Source: Erythroxylum novogranatense
Taxonomy: Eukaryota > Streptophyta > Magnoliopsida > Malpighiales > Erythroxylaceae
Length of the DNA: 64,000 bases
Assembly (NCBI GenBank): GCA_029891385.1
Contig: CM057232.1
Location: forward strand, 68,325,824-68,389,823
Direction: 5' to 3'
Below are positions 1-11,809 of this stretch, in pieces (the first letter of the stretch is position 1; each line of letters starts with the position of its first letter). A program made the position numbers and the translations under genes. The notes below the pieces were generated by a model. It worked only from the letters and a program-made list of their open reading frames with translations. It did not search any database and had not been told where the DNA came from.

Positions 1-441
1 CATGAAAGAGAGAATCGAAAATACCAATTGAAATAGTTTCAATTTTGCTTCTTCTTCTTCTAAGAAAATCTCCTCCTAATATTTATTCTCCTTTCCCACC
101 AAAGGATTTTGTTAACCTAATTGTCCTTGAAGAACAGGTGCTAAATCTAATTGGTTGAGGATACTACAACAAGGAGAAAGTAGATTGCTAAAGGAAAAGA
201 GTCAAAGGCAAAGGATTTGGATACACGAAGAAGGAGAGGATAGCGCAACGAGGATTTCAAGCTGTGGCGAAGGAGTCGGTAATACTCCTGATCTTGTTTA
301 TATTTTATTATCCTTATACCATATCATGTATGGATTGGTATGATTTGGATTTGTTGCTTTCGCTGCAAGTAATGATTTTTTAAAAGTTTTGAAATCTACC
401 GTTTTTCCAAACAAAGCATGTTTTCTTTTTCCGATCCAACA
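1..441 (+). repeat. 3' end of a copia-A LTR, entering from the left edge
   Basis: This stretch matches, nearly base for base, the last 440 or so bases of the two copia-A LTRs at 38875-40968 and 46035-48096: a CT-rich tract, the CCCACCAAAGGATTTTGTTA block, and the terminus CCGATCCAACA. No primer-binding site follows 441, so it is a 3' LTR or a solo LTR rather than a 5' LTR. The left boundary and any target duplication lie outside the window. The short reading frame at 155-343 falls inside this LTR and is not a gene. Confidence 0.88.
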
Positions 442-799
442 CAATGTGTGTCACACTTGTGACTTGTCTTGCATGGTCGTGAGTGATGTCTCACAACCAT
501 GACAAACTCATGCATGGCTGTGAGTCTCCAATAACCCTCTATAGTTGATATTTGCCACATATACACTTCCTCTTATGCGTTTTCTTGTCTCCTCTTGCTC
601 TAATCCTTATTCTTCTTGTTCTATGAAGACGAGTGAGTATGAATATCAAGAAGATGACTCAAATAGTGTTCTTTAAACTCACTTTAGTCATTACGCTTCC
701 AAATTGTAACTAAAATCAAATGTGAATTGAAATGAGTTTTTAAAACATTTTAAAGCATTAATCACTAAGTGTCAAGAATTAAATGTATCAATAGTGCAA
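442..799. other. Unassigned spacer
   Basis: About 360 bases between the copia-A LTR end and the first recognisable OTA LTR sequence. It contains a run of related short words (TGTGACTTGTC, CATGGTCGTGAG, CATGGCTGTGAG) but no reading frame or element terminus that I can identify. It may be a diverged part of the OTA 3' LTR. Confidence 0.35.
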
Positions 800-1103
800 A
801 TATCATTATGCACGATTGTGCATGGCACTAACCAAACTCTCTAGTACGATAGACTTAATTATTTAGCTTTTTTTTTTCATCTTTTCTTCACTTTTTCTTG
901 TCTCTACTCATCACTAAATGCATCAAACAATCCTAAAATTTAATTAAGATTAAACTCTTTCCTTAAACAACAATAATCAAACAATACACATAAAAACACT
1001 AATAAGAACGTGAATCTAATTCTTAAATGTATGATTATAAACTAAGAAAACACTAAAAACATACGCTAAAACTTAGTAAACGTACTAAATTTTACACCTA
1101 TTA
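800..1103 (-). repeat. Partial 3' LTR of the OTA (Athila/Tat-type) gypsy element
   Basis: The stretch resembles about 10270-10566, the 5' LTR of the same minus-strand element: both share the TGCACGATTGTGCATGG-like block, a CATCTTTTCTTCACTTTTTC-like tract, and an AAAACACTAAAAACATAC-like segment, and end in CCTATTA here against CCTATCA there, the complement of the TGATAGG start. The left side of this LTR is not recognisable. The left edge is approximate. Confidence 0.6.
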
Positions 1104-2679
1104 GCATCCCCATATGTAAATATTTGCTTCTCCCTAAGAGAAATTAAAACCACAGAAAAAAATAAAACCCAAACACACAATCATGCATCAATACAATAAT
1201 GGTACAATTGTAATAAATATTATGAAATTAACTTAAATATAAACATCAATCACTTAAAAAGTTCCAATACACTAACTTATTCCATTCACGTTCAAGTTTT
1301 TGGATTTAAATAGACATATGAACTAAAATGTCAACACCTATTCATACATATTGACCCTTATAAGCATGAACTCATTCTTATATAACAATTAAAAGGTAGG
1401 CCATCACTAAATATCTATTCATGAAATTTATTTTGAAATTTAAGAAGATCCATAGGTTTAATTTTATTGTCAACATCATATTATCAATCTTGGTTGGAGT
1501 GTCATTTTATCCTTTTGACGCAAAGACAAAATTTTTGCATGAATTCCCCCAGTTACTAAACTATATCACAACTCATAATTGGTTGTTAGCTCTATTCTTA
1601 ACCCAATTTTTAATGAGTCAAAGGAATATGAAATGTATTGAACACTTTTATACCACACATTTAGGTATTTTTGTGTTATTATTATTATTTCCAGTTTTAC
1701 CTACATCACTTCTTCCTAGTCAATCACTACCATGAAAGGCTACTAATGATGTTGACTAATTTAAATGAATTTAATTATAAGTGTATCTAAACAAAAGTCA
1801 TAAATTGATATAGTAAGTACAATATTATAATAAACATGCATATTCATATAAAAACACTTAAAACACAAATTTCAAAAGGTAATGTTTCTTCATAATTTAA
1901 ATGATAATTTTCATAAATAAGCTAATTTCTTTTATTTATGCCATTGACACATTCACACAATGCTTATATTATGCAACAAATTGTGTACTTAATGCCATCT
2001 TACTAAAAACTAACATAACGCAGATATGTCCTCACATTTGAACAACACATTGTCGTCAATATAGAAACACATAACTAAAAACAACAAACTAAAAAATATA
2101 ACAAAAAATAAAAGGAATAAAAACAAAGGTAAGAATACTTATGGGATTATGGTGGTGATGGAATCAGAGAAGGAAATTGGATACACTTTATGCCATGAAC
2201 ATCCATTAATTTAACTCACTAGAAAATAAACATTAAAAATAAAAAATCACTAGCAAACACAAATTTATGAAAAACCTAGCTATAACATAATATGCTAATC
2301 TTAAGGTCCCTAGCTTGACCATTTCAGCTTAATTATTTTCAACCAACTCCACTTTTGAATGTGAAGGTCTTATGCATTTTGACATTTGGACTTATGCTTC
2401 TTACATCCAAAATTTTATGTCTTATGTCTTTTATTTTCTTTCCAATTGTCTCTACTACTCTCGTTTTTTGTTCTCTGTTGGTATTTGACTTTAGAAAGGG
2501 TGGTTTTTTAATGGAGAGTATCATTAGTGCTTCTGTTCTTACTAGGATCTCTACCTTCAATATATCACACAACTCCTCCTCTCTTAGTTCTTCTTCATTT
2601 TCAACTTCCCCTACGCTCACTTTTGTTTGATAGCTCTCCTCTCAATCTTTTATTCCCTCATCCACTCTATCTATCTTCA
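1104..2679 (-). other. 3' noncoding tail of the OTA element; RT, RNase H and integrase absent
   Basis: Between the protease remnant and the 3' LTR I find no trace of reverse transcriptase, RNase H or integrase in any frame. On the minus strand, about 2340-2640 still encodes an acidic linker of the kind that follows protease in OTA elements; it is then followed by a segment near 2300 resembling the 'GTCAAGCTAGTGACGTTAA' junction typically found after pol in Athila-type elements, and AT-rich DNA. An open frame at 1421-1735 (+) is hydrophobic and matches nothing I recognise. The region reads as a large internal deletion derivative. Confidence 0.5.
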
Positions 2680-3201
2680 TGCAAGAGCTGCATTCCTTTG
2701 GATTCTTTAATAATTTATTCGTTTAAATTTAACTTGCTCATCACCAATTCAAAGGATGAGTTTCCCTTTATAAACATCCACCAAAACTCTTCCTGTATTC
2801 ATAAATGGTCTACCAATAATTAATGGACAAGTTCGATCCTCTTCAAATTCTAGCATTATGAAATCAATATGATTAATAAACTTGTTCACTTTTAATAGCA
2901 CATACTTTACCAATCCAATTAGTTTCTTTATAAATTAATCTACCAATTGGATTATCATAGAAGTCAGCTTCATATCTCCTTCTCCAATTTCTTTAAAATT
3001 GACAAAAGCATAATATTAACGCTTACACCTAAGTCACATAAACATTTAACAAATTATAAATTACCAATTACATAAAATATAGTGAAACTCCCTGAAAATT
3101 TTGAAGGAATATGGCTGGTAATTATGGACCTGTAACTTTTAGTCAAAGAAACTAATTGATTGTCCTCCCAAGTTTGCTTAATTGATGGTATATCCTTGAG
3201 G
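2680..3201 (-). pseudogene. OTA gypsy aspartic protease remnant (C-terminal part)
   Basis: Read on the minus strand in pieces, this segment encodes the hallmark end of OTA-lineage protease: a stretch of the form FIMLEFEED...PLIIGRPFMNTGR, preceded by a SFTI..IGN segment that corresponds to the SFTIPCTIGN region upstream of the active site. Stops and frameshifts interrupt it, and the D-T/S-G active site is not clearly preserved. Upstream coding sequence continues on the far side of the inserted LTR at 7656 and beyond; the frame reads across when the insertion is removed. The lineage follows from family knowledge; the damage is seen directly. Confidence 0.75.
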
Positions 3202-3206
3202 AACTT

Positions 3207-6200
3207 GTTGAGACCCGATCCGGGAACCGGATCCTAACCGGAAAACGAAAAACGGAAAACGAAAGTACCGAAGCAAAACGAAGCGAAGCGGAATCGATAC
3301 TTAACAAATGGCGCCGACATCCGAGAACAATCAAGAACACAGAAACACATTCGAATAGATGAACATAATCGCGTTGGAAACCCTAAGACGTATCATTCCG
3401 AAATCCGGTATAAATTTTTTTTCTCTCTTATTCCTTGTCTTTTCTTTCTTAATCACTTTATTTCATTACATACAAAATCATCATATGCTTGAATACTCAT
3501 ACAAATCCCAAATCGCACTCAAATCATAATAAACTTCTTAACATTAATGTCAATCTCATAAAATCCATCTTTCATACATCTAAATTTTATTTTTCTTCTT
3601 TTCCAATTTATTTTCTAACGAAAATTCGGCAGCATAACGGCTGCATTTATCCTATCCCAAAAATTTCTGCAAGGAAAAACACACTTCTAATATCACAAAA
3701 TCCAGAATCATCGGACTCTCCCGTCTGGAATCCAAACACCAGCAACAAACGCAATCTTAGTTCTAAACACTTCAATTAAATTCTCATATCAATTAACAAT
3801 ATATTTTCCCAAAATCATACACAATTTCATATACAATTTTCAAAATTATTTACAATTACAGATTTTAAATCCGTACATCAACCTCTTCATTCTTTTGCAT
3901 CAACCCAATATACACAATTACATACAAACTTCATAAATCATATACTTACATGGCAATTTAAGCCATATCCAATTTTAATACCAAAATCTCAATTTACACA
4001 AAAATCCAAATACTACAAAAATCAAATCGAATGTCTTGACACTCTTTCATCCGATCTCCTGCACGAAACCTGAAGATGGGGATGAAAGGAGGGTGAGCTC
4101 GGAAGCTCGTGGGTAACATATTTATAAACTGAATAATAAGCAGAAATTAATTTTCATAAACTTTTTGCCAAAAGGCTTAGTTTTCAAACTTTTCAACTTT
4201 CAAATATTTTTTTCAAACCCTTTTCAATTTTCCAAAATTTTCATATCAAATTTCTATAATTTCATGGTTGAAAACCCTTTTTCTCATTTTTCAAAATTTC
4301 TCATAAACATGAATGCAATCACATCGAAGAAATTTCACGCACATAAACAAAATAAAAATCACATAACATAACAAAATGGTTTGGTTTCGGTCTAACAGAC
4401 GTCTCGCACATTCTCGCATAAGCGGTCATGTGCAATCAGTGAATGAGAGGGAGTCCAAATCGGAACTCCTAAGCCACTTCTTGGGCAGCCGGAGAAGGCT
4501 ATCGAGAGAGAGACAGGTAATCGACTTTCTACGGAGGGACTGACCAAACCCATACAATTCACATATTCATGCTTAAAACAAGCAGATTGCTCAAGGCACT
4601 TTTCAAATTTCACATTTTCTTTAAATTCTTCATATCATATAATCATAATGTATCATAAATGACACCAACATATATCCACATGAATTCATATAACAAATCG
4701 AATGCAATTCACTTAAATCACATATTCATCAAATTCATCACAATATATGCACTAATTCCTTAAATCATTTAAATCATAAATCCAATAATTTGAAAACCGT
4801 GAATTTCATAATTCTTGCATTTTCTAAAACTCATTTTAACCCTTTGAAATGATAATATCAAACATTTACTTCCTTTTTCAAACATTTTTATCAACAATAA
4901 TTTATCAAAAATCAAAATTTGTTTTCTTTAATTTTCAAAATCACATTCTTAGCTTACAATTCAATAAATAAATATACTACCCACCTCATATCCATGCTAA
5001 CAACTTGCTTTATGTTTCAATTGCTCCAACGCCTTCTTCTTTATTCCACATTAAAATTTCCTAAACCAAATTAATCCAAATTCAACTTCATAAATGTCAT
5101 AATTCATCAATTTAAACTTAGAAAACACTAATTCCACATAAAATCAAGCTATCTAAATCATGAATTTCCAAAATCCTTCAAAATTCCCAAATTCCAAAAT
5201 GCACCTAAACCAATCCACTCAAATTCAATATCATATTTAACTTAATTACTCAAATTGAGCTTAGAAAACATCAATTCCTCACCTATTCAAGCTATTTCAA
5301 TCTCCAATTTTGAAAATCCCCAATTTTCAAAATTGGCCTAAACTAATTTACACAAATTCCATATCATAAATCACAATTTCTTCACAATTGATTTCATATT
5401 TCATGAATTCATACTAGTTTTGATGATTCTACACCATTAATTCACAAAATCCCCAAATTTCTAATTTGGCCTAAACCTCCAATTTACAAATTTTCAAATT
5501 AAACTTCACCTAAAGTATAAACATCAAAATTGACTTAGGATATCTCAAATTCATCATTAATCCAAGCTATCTAAAGCATCAATTTCAAAAACTCCCAAAT
5601 TTTACTATTCATCATCTTCTTCACTAAGCTTTCTCTCTCTAGAATCTTCCATAATCAAAATTAACTCATTATACTTGACAATCACTAAATTAATCTCATA
5701 ACACATAAACCCACATCATTTCTAATTAATCTAAACCAAAATTTCAAGAATAACTCAAAATTTAAAACTTTTCTCTTACCTTTTCTCTCTTCATTTTCAT
5801 ATTTCTTGGAAGTCATGGAGCTTTCACCTTCTTTCATCCTCTTTCCCCCTTGAAAACAAACGAAAATGGCTGGAAAACGCATGGAAAAACCGAAACTTAC
5901 ATCACTCTTCTTCTTCTCTCTTCTACGATGGCTTCTCTCTTCTCCCTTTCTCTCTTCTTCATCTTCTTTCCATTCTTTTTCTCTTATTTTCGTAAGTTGC
6001 AGATGTAAAAACGACAATCCCTTATGTTTTCTGCCATGTCATTAAAAATGGGGGGTAAAAGACCAAAATGCCCCTCACTTATTTGCCTATTTCCAAAATT
6101 GCCCCTGCAGGAACTTAAAAAATTGACTACTTGCGTCCTGTTTTTGGGCAACTAAACGAAATAATTTGGACAAACTTTCTTCTTAAAAATTTTTCCTCTA

Positions 6201-7650
6201 GATCATAAAAATCCAACGCCACTGACCACGCTCAATTCGGATCCGAAACGAAGAAGTTATAGCCAAAATACTATCGGACCTTCACAAAATCCGAGACTGA
6301 ACTTTAACATAACTTCAGTCCAAAAATTTACAATCTTAGGGATGAAATTAAATTTTGATCCCTTCACAAGAGTTGTAGCCCTATATCTTAACTTTATTTT
6401 CCCTCAAGAATCACCTCAATCGAAGTTGTACAGCTCCTGAAAATTGCAAAATACTGAACCATATTCAGAAAATTATCCAACTTATAACCTATAACCAAAT
6501 CTCTTACTTTGGTTCAATCAATCTCTTTTCATTTAATCTCCTAAAAATCATAATTCTTCAGGAAAAAGAAATTAATCATCTTAGGAATCCAACGCTTCGA
6601 GAATCAAATCAATCGGATGTCGGACGAAAGAATTATAAGCAAAAGATTACAAAAGGGATCGGATTAAAAACAAAGTATCGGAACTTCAAAACCGAACTTT
6701 TCAAAAATCATATCTCTTGATCCCGAACTCGGAATTTGACAAAATTGGTGTCAATAAAAGGATCAAAGGAAGCTCTACAACTTCCCTGAAGAACTCAAAA
6801 TCAAATTAGGTCTCGAAAGAGGTCAAAACCTCAATCAAAGATTCTGTCCAAAACAACTTTTCCTAAACGACTTCCAATTTTTAATCACTCATAACTCCTA
6901 GCCCCGAAATCGAAAAATTGCAAACTTTATATCAATGGAAAGATAAAAACATCATTTAAAACTTTCATAAAGATCACGTACTCTATTTCAAACTAAATCC
7001 ATACGACGAGTGGTCTCGAAGCATAAAACACACAAATCTATACTTAATAGCATTTTCAAAACAAAGTATATCTTCAGAAAATCAAATCTTTCAATCCCGA
7101 CATCGAAAAATAGCAAACTTTATGTCCACAAAAAGCTCTCGATAGAGGCTACAATGTTCATGTTGATCACTTTCTCGAATTTTGCCTAAATCAAAAAGTC
7201 AACTTTTTCCTCAAAAAGTTAAACTTTAAGCGAACTTTGACTGGTCATAACTCTCACTCCCGATATTGAAAAATATCAAACTTTATGGCTACAGAAAGCT
7301 CTTGACATAAACTACAAGTTTCCAGAAGATCATTTTATCAAATTCTCCCAAAATCAAAAAGTTAACTCTCAAGTCAAACATTTTATCTCCAAAAGTCAAA
7401 CTTTCTAAATTCTTCAAATTTTCACACTTTTTCTTTTTAATTCTTGCTATTTAACTTCATTTCAATCAACTCATCCACTAGAACTTTTATAAACCATACC
7501 AATCTCCACAATTATCAAATACATCAACATCCAATAATGCTTTTCTCATAAGTTTCCTTAAAGCATACATACAACATATATATATATATATAACACTTAT
7601 TTTATATCATTTCTTATTTCTAAATTCCACTTAAAAATCGGGGTCCAACA
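3207..7650 (-). mobile_element. 4.4-kb solo LTR of a Tekay-like gypsy family, inserted in the OTA protease
   Basis: On the minus strand the segment starts TGTTGGACCCCGATTT and ends GGATCGGGTCTCAAC(A), and is flanked by AACTT at 3202-3206 and 7651-7655, a 5-bp target duplication with one base of ambiguity at the terminus. There is no gag or pol between the ends, so it behaves as a single LTR. It shares the TGTTRGACCCCGAT start with the chromovirus LTR at 26356 and several internal blocks: the CCTTCTCC...GGAGTTCC...GGACTCC segment (near 4440-4490) and the GTTACCCACGAG...GCTCACCC segment (4088-4115). Short reading frames inside it are random. It is longer than the 3.58-kb chromovirus LTR. Confidence 0.82.
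4070..4984 (-). other. Candidate LTR intron / structured RNA module (4.4-kb LTR)
   Basis: On the minus strand a donor-like GAG|GTGGGTAGT (4979-4984) is followed after about 0.9 kb by an inverted repeat GAGC-n6-GCTC (4095-4108), the sequence CACCCTCC, and an acceptor-like ATCTTCAG|G ending at 4070. The same order is seen in four other LTRs here (27953-28650, 23459-24250, 33963-34639, 51133-51700). Within it the GGAGTTCC/GGACTCC and GCACAT/ATGTGC inverted repeats match those of the chromovirus LTR. Splicing is inferred from motif order only. Confidence 0.45.
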
Positions 7651-7655
7651 AACTT

Positions 7656-9060
7656 CACGTACTTAGGCAACTACTTTAAATATTCTATTAAATACAAGTT
7701 AATTTGTAATTTCTTTAGCTTTTCCATGAACTTTACAAATTGTGCATCTAATTTTTTCTTTTATAGCATTTTTTGGAATGAAATCTTCGGTGCATATGGA
7801 TTAGGATGAACATAAGGAGTGTTCTTTTTTCTTCTCTTCTTCTTTGTCCTTTTTCTCATGTTTTTATACTTGGTGAAATTTGCTTACTTTTTTGATGATT
7901 CTCACTTGGACTTGATTATGTGTTACTTGGGAGACTCTTCACACTTTGTGAAGATAGTGCATTAGATAATTGGCCATTTGAACCTCCAAATTGTGAATGG
8001 AAGATACATGGTTCTTTACAATTTAATCGAACTTAGCTCCCATTCTCTTTTGGTTCTTATCTTGGCTCGTGAACTTAGAATTCAGCACATCCATTAACAT
8101 ATCCATATTTGATTCCAATGAACTGAGCCTATCTTTCTTAAATCCTTGTAGGACTTGAGTTCTAATTTGATTTCCTATATTGTTAGACCAAGAAAAATTT
8201 AGGTGATTCTGCCATCCAGGATTATAAGTATTAAAGTAGGGATTGTTACCTCCTCGATCATTCTATGCTCCTATAAAGTTGAGCTACTCCATGCAGTTCT
8301 TTTCCATCAGGAAGTAATTAATGAAGACATGGCTTTCTTATCTACATAGTCGCATCCATACTAAATTAATTTGAGTGCATTAGGAGATGTGGTTTTCAAG
8401 CTATTCAATTGTTTGGTTAGGTTCACTACTTAAACCTATAATGCTATCACTGAATCCACAGTAAGCACTCTCTTTTGATCTCTAAAGGTTGGATGTTGTT
8501 TACTTCTTTCTGATGTCCTTAGGCAACTTTAAAATCTCTTATAGTAGATCATGTGCTACCTTAACTATTTTCCTTATTAAAAGTCCACCAACTACTGTAA
8601 CTATGGTCCCTCACAAGGGTGGATTCACTCAATTGTAGAAAGTTTGCAAATGGAACTCCTTTAGAAAGTTGTGATATGGGTAGCTCCTTTGCAATTCTTT
8701 GAATCACTTTTATGTTTCATATAAAGACCCCCTTCACTTTGATGGAATTTGTGATTTTCTTCATAAGTTTAGTGGTCCTTTTTAAAGGGAAATATTTAGC
8801 CAAAACGACTTGCTCCAGTTACTCCCTTATTATGACTTTTTTTGGGTTAAGAGAGTTCAACTATGCCTTGGCTCAACCTTTAAGTGTAAAAGGAAAGAGC
8901 CTCATCTTGGCTACATCTTCCAACAACCTATTGTATCTGAAAATGTTATAAATCTATAGGAATTTGGCCATAAAATTGAATGTTAGTTTACAACATATTC
9001 TATAGTGCTGGTTTGATTTTAAAAATATTGTTCTGCATTGGTGGTCTCGTTATCCCTTGT
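7656..9060 (-). pseudogene. OTA (Athila/Tat-type) gypsy gag, degenerate
   Basis: Minus-strand translation in patches recovers the OTA gag: a KPAL.NM segment near 8980-9030, then LFPFTLKG.AKA.LNSL near 8850-8890, corresponding to the LFPFSLKDKAKAWLNSLP core of the retrotransposon gag domain, then KYFPLKRTTKLMKKI, and the diagnostic NPYFNTYNPGWQNH block near 8190-8240. NLEVQMAN near 7960 matches the NLEVQLGQLA element of the family. Many in-frame stops (at Trp and Gln positions) and frameshifts make it non-coding; several look like C-to-T type changes. The protein would coat the element RNA in cytoplasmic particles. Its continuation into protease is cut by the LTR at 3207-7650. Confidence 0.82.
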
Positions 9061-9356
9061 TAATTTGTGTTTAATCCTAACCTCATGAAGTCTACAAGGG
9101 TTCTTTATTGTTCTACATGTTTTTTCCTCCACCATTGTTCTTTTTATCACTTTTTGGTGTCTCGCTTTTCAAATTTCCCTCTCTCTTATTTGCAGATATC
9201 AGAAACTTGTTTATCTTTTACTTTGTTCGAAATCCTTGTGGACCACATGTTTATGTACCTATAATCACATAAGAAAAGTATTGAAGTCTTTACATCCAAG
9301 TAACCTAAAATACAATAAATGCTATAACAATCTTGAAAACCACTAAAAAAACTTGT

Positions 9357-10566
9357 TGATAGTTTTAAATAGAAAAAACTTTTGTACTACAAGTATACAT
9401 ATCGTAACATATAGTATAAAAGATATCGCTTCCATGAGGATTGCATAGTTACCTAACAATTCTTGTCAAAAATTTTAAAGGTAAACAATGAGATGATTAA
9501 TCAAGAATTAAACTAAAATAAATACTTAATAAATATACTATGAAATAGGCAATTGTAAAATTGATTGATCAATGGTAAAACTTGGAATTACTTTTATCCT
9601 TATTACTTTTAACTTAACCTTTTGATTTAGTCATACTTGATCCTAGTTATCCAATACTTATGATTATCCTTTACTCTTTCTCCAAATTTGATCAAGTAAT
9701 CCTAATTAAAATATATAGAAATGGAATTGTGATCTCTTAATCTATTAAAACTATTTTAACTATATAACTGGATTTGAAGCAATCCTATAGATACCTAATA
9801 CACAATTGCCTATTAATTTGATGTTTATAGGCCTATACTAGCTCTGATTGTGCAACACAAAACAAATGAATTAATCCAATCTCTCGATCCAAATTTATTA
9901 TAAAATAATAAACTTCAAAAGCATATTCATTAAATCAAGGATGCAAAGTTCAATAAATAATTCAAAAGTAATTCTTAAAAAGGAATTTAACGATCCATAG
10001 TGCATTTAAATATCCAATCTAATCATCATTAACATCTAATAACAATAAGGAAATAAGAAAAGAGTAGAGAATGAAATCTAGAATTCTTTCTTTTTTTTTA
10101 CCTTGGGTTGGAAAATTTGTTTCCTTGTTCTTAAGAGTTCTCCGCTTTTAATCTTCTTTAATTATAATTATACTATTGTCAATTGGTATTTTAATCTTCT
10201 TTTTATAGTAATGATTCTTCTAGGGTTTTATCTAGAGCTTTTCCATAAGTAAATCTTCCAAAAATAGCCCCTAAGCATCAAAAGTATGAAAAAATTTGCA
10301 ACTTGGAAAACTCCCTATAAATCGTGCATGGTACTATCCAGACTTTCTGGCACAATCGTGTAAAACCTTCTGCTCCTTGTTCCACTATCATGCCAGATTT
10401 GATTCTCTAGCTTCTTCTTCTTCTTTTCTTCACTTTTTCCCATTTCTACTCATCACCCAACACTAACAAGAACATAAATCTAAGTCTTAAACATATGATA
10501 TCAACTAAGAAAACACTAAAAACATACTCTAACACCTAGAAAACATACTAAGTTTTAAGCCTATCA
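9357..10566 (-). repeat. 5' LTR of the OTA gypsy element
   Basis: On the minus strand the segment starts TGATAGGC (10566) and ends AACTATCA (9357), the TGATAG/CTATCA inverted ends typical of Athila-type LTRs, and lies directly upstream of the gag remnant. It carries a region with TATACTATATGTTACGATATGTATACTTG near its end, as these LTRs usually do. The following primer-binding region (9330-9356) is too mutated to assign a tRNA. Length is 1,210 bases. A partial partner LTR is at about 800-1103. Confidence 0.7.
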
Positions 10567-11809
10567 TTTATAAGGTTGAGACAACAAGATTCTCAATATA
10601 TTCATTTTCCAATATAAAAGCAATGGGAGTTATCTAAAGTCGTTTGTGAAAAATTGGCAATATTTCATATTATTTATGAGTTTTTCCTGGGAATAAATTA
10701 TCTAACCTCATGCATTTGCTTTGCTAGCATGTGTGAGGTTAAAGTAGCACTATATGAGTGGATTTTTTTTTAAATTCTAACAAGATGATTCAAACAATGG
10801 CCAAGAAAATGATATAGAAATTCAATACTTATTAGCCTATAGTTGGTACTACAATGACAGTCATTTCTATGTTGGATCCGAGGTATAAGAAGAAGTGATT
10901 TCAATTAATTATAAGAAGTTTTATGGTGATTGGGTTGGTGGGAAAATTGATATCATATCTACAAGGTACCTTCATATTTTAGATTTCTTTAAAGAAAAAG
11001 TTAAAGACAAAGAATTAAATGATTCATGTTGGAAAATTAGGGTGGGATCCGATCCCAAGTCCATAAGAATAAACAAAAATTTTTGATTGATTTTTGAAAG
11101 AAAAAATCACTTAAATTCTTTAACATGAATGATTCATAAAACATAATAAAGTATGAATCATAATTCATACCTTATCTAAATTCTTTAATTATATAATTTA
11201 TATCCATAGATTAAGATTGATATCTAGCAACATATTGTGACTCTTAAAATATTAAGAATGTTAAGAGTGATTTTGACTAATTTTTCCATGTATGATTTTT
11301 TATTATAATTCAATCATTTTATCACACAATGTTTTGATTAGACATAAAATATGGAATTAATTTCTACTCTATTTGAGTCTATTCATATTTTTCTCCACTA
11401 TTAGTAATTGATTCTATTAGTGACATTTGAAAACTATTTTATAAAGTATTATTATACCTTGGTCATGGATTTCTCAAATATATACTAATCAAGAATAATG
11501 GAACATTCACCTAATCACTTTAAGTATTTCCATACTTTTAGTAAATGAGATCAGCTACTTCCATCATATAGAAGAAATATAATAAGTGTTAGTCTTTATA
11601 TACTCCATTAGTGTATAGTCTCAATAGAAAATAATTAAGAATAATTTATAAATAATACATAAATGCAATTTAAATATCATAATTATGATCCAATACCTTG
11701 TAGACTTTATCATATATATCTAAATATGTATAAGCTAAATAATGCCTTTAAATAATTATGTTACTAAACTAGAACCAACCAATTAACTTTAGGATATAAA
11801 CTCTTAGTC
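10567..11809. other. Unassigned AT-rich spacer
   Basis: About 1.2 kb without a recognisable element. An open frame at 10895-11086 (+, 63 codons) has a weakly protein-like composition but no motif I recognise and no good start context, so I do not call it a gene. It could be an exon fragment or chance. Confidence 0.4.

Noticed and set aside
1421..1735. Hydrophobic 104-codon plus-strand frame, possibly a membrane protein
   Set aside because: It lies in the noncoding tail of the OTA element, AT-rich DNA favours Phe/Leu/Ile codons, and no motif, promoter or homologous copy supports it.
2339..2630. Overlapping frames on both strands at 2339-2630
   Set aside because: The minus-strand one is probably the acidic linker after OTA protease; the plus-strand one is its complement.
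10895..11086. 63-codon frame that looks mildly protein-like
   Set aside because: No recognised motif, poor start context, no neighbour evidence. Left as unassigned spacer.
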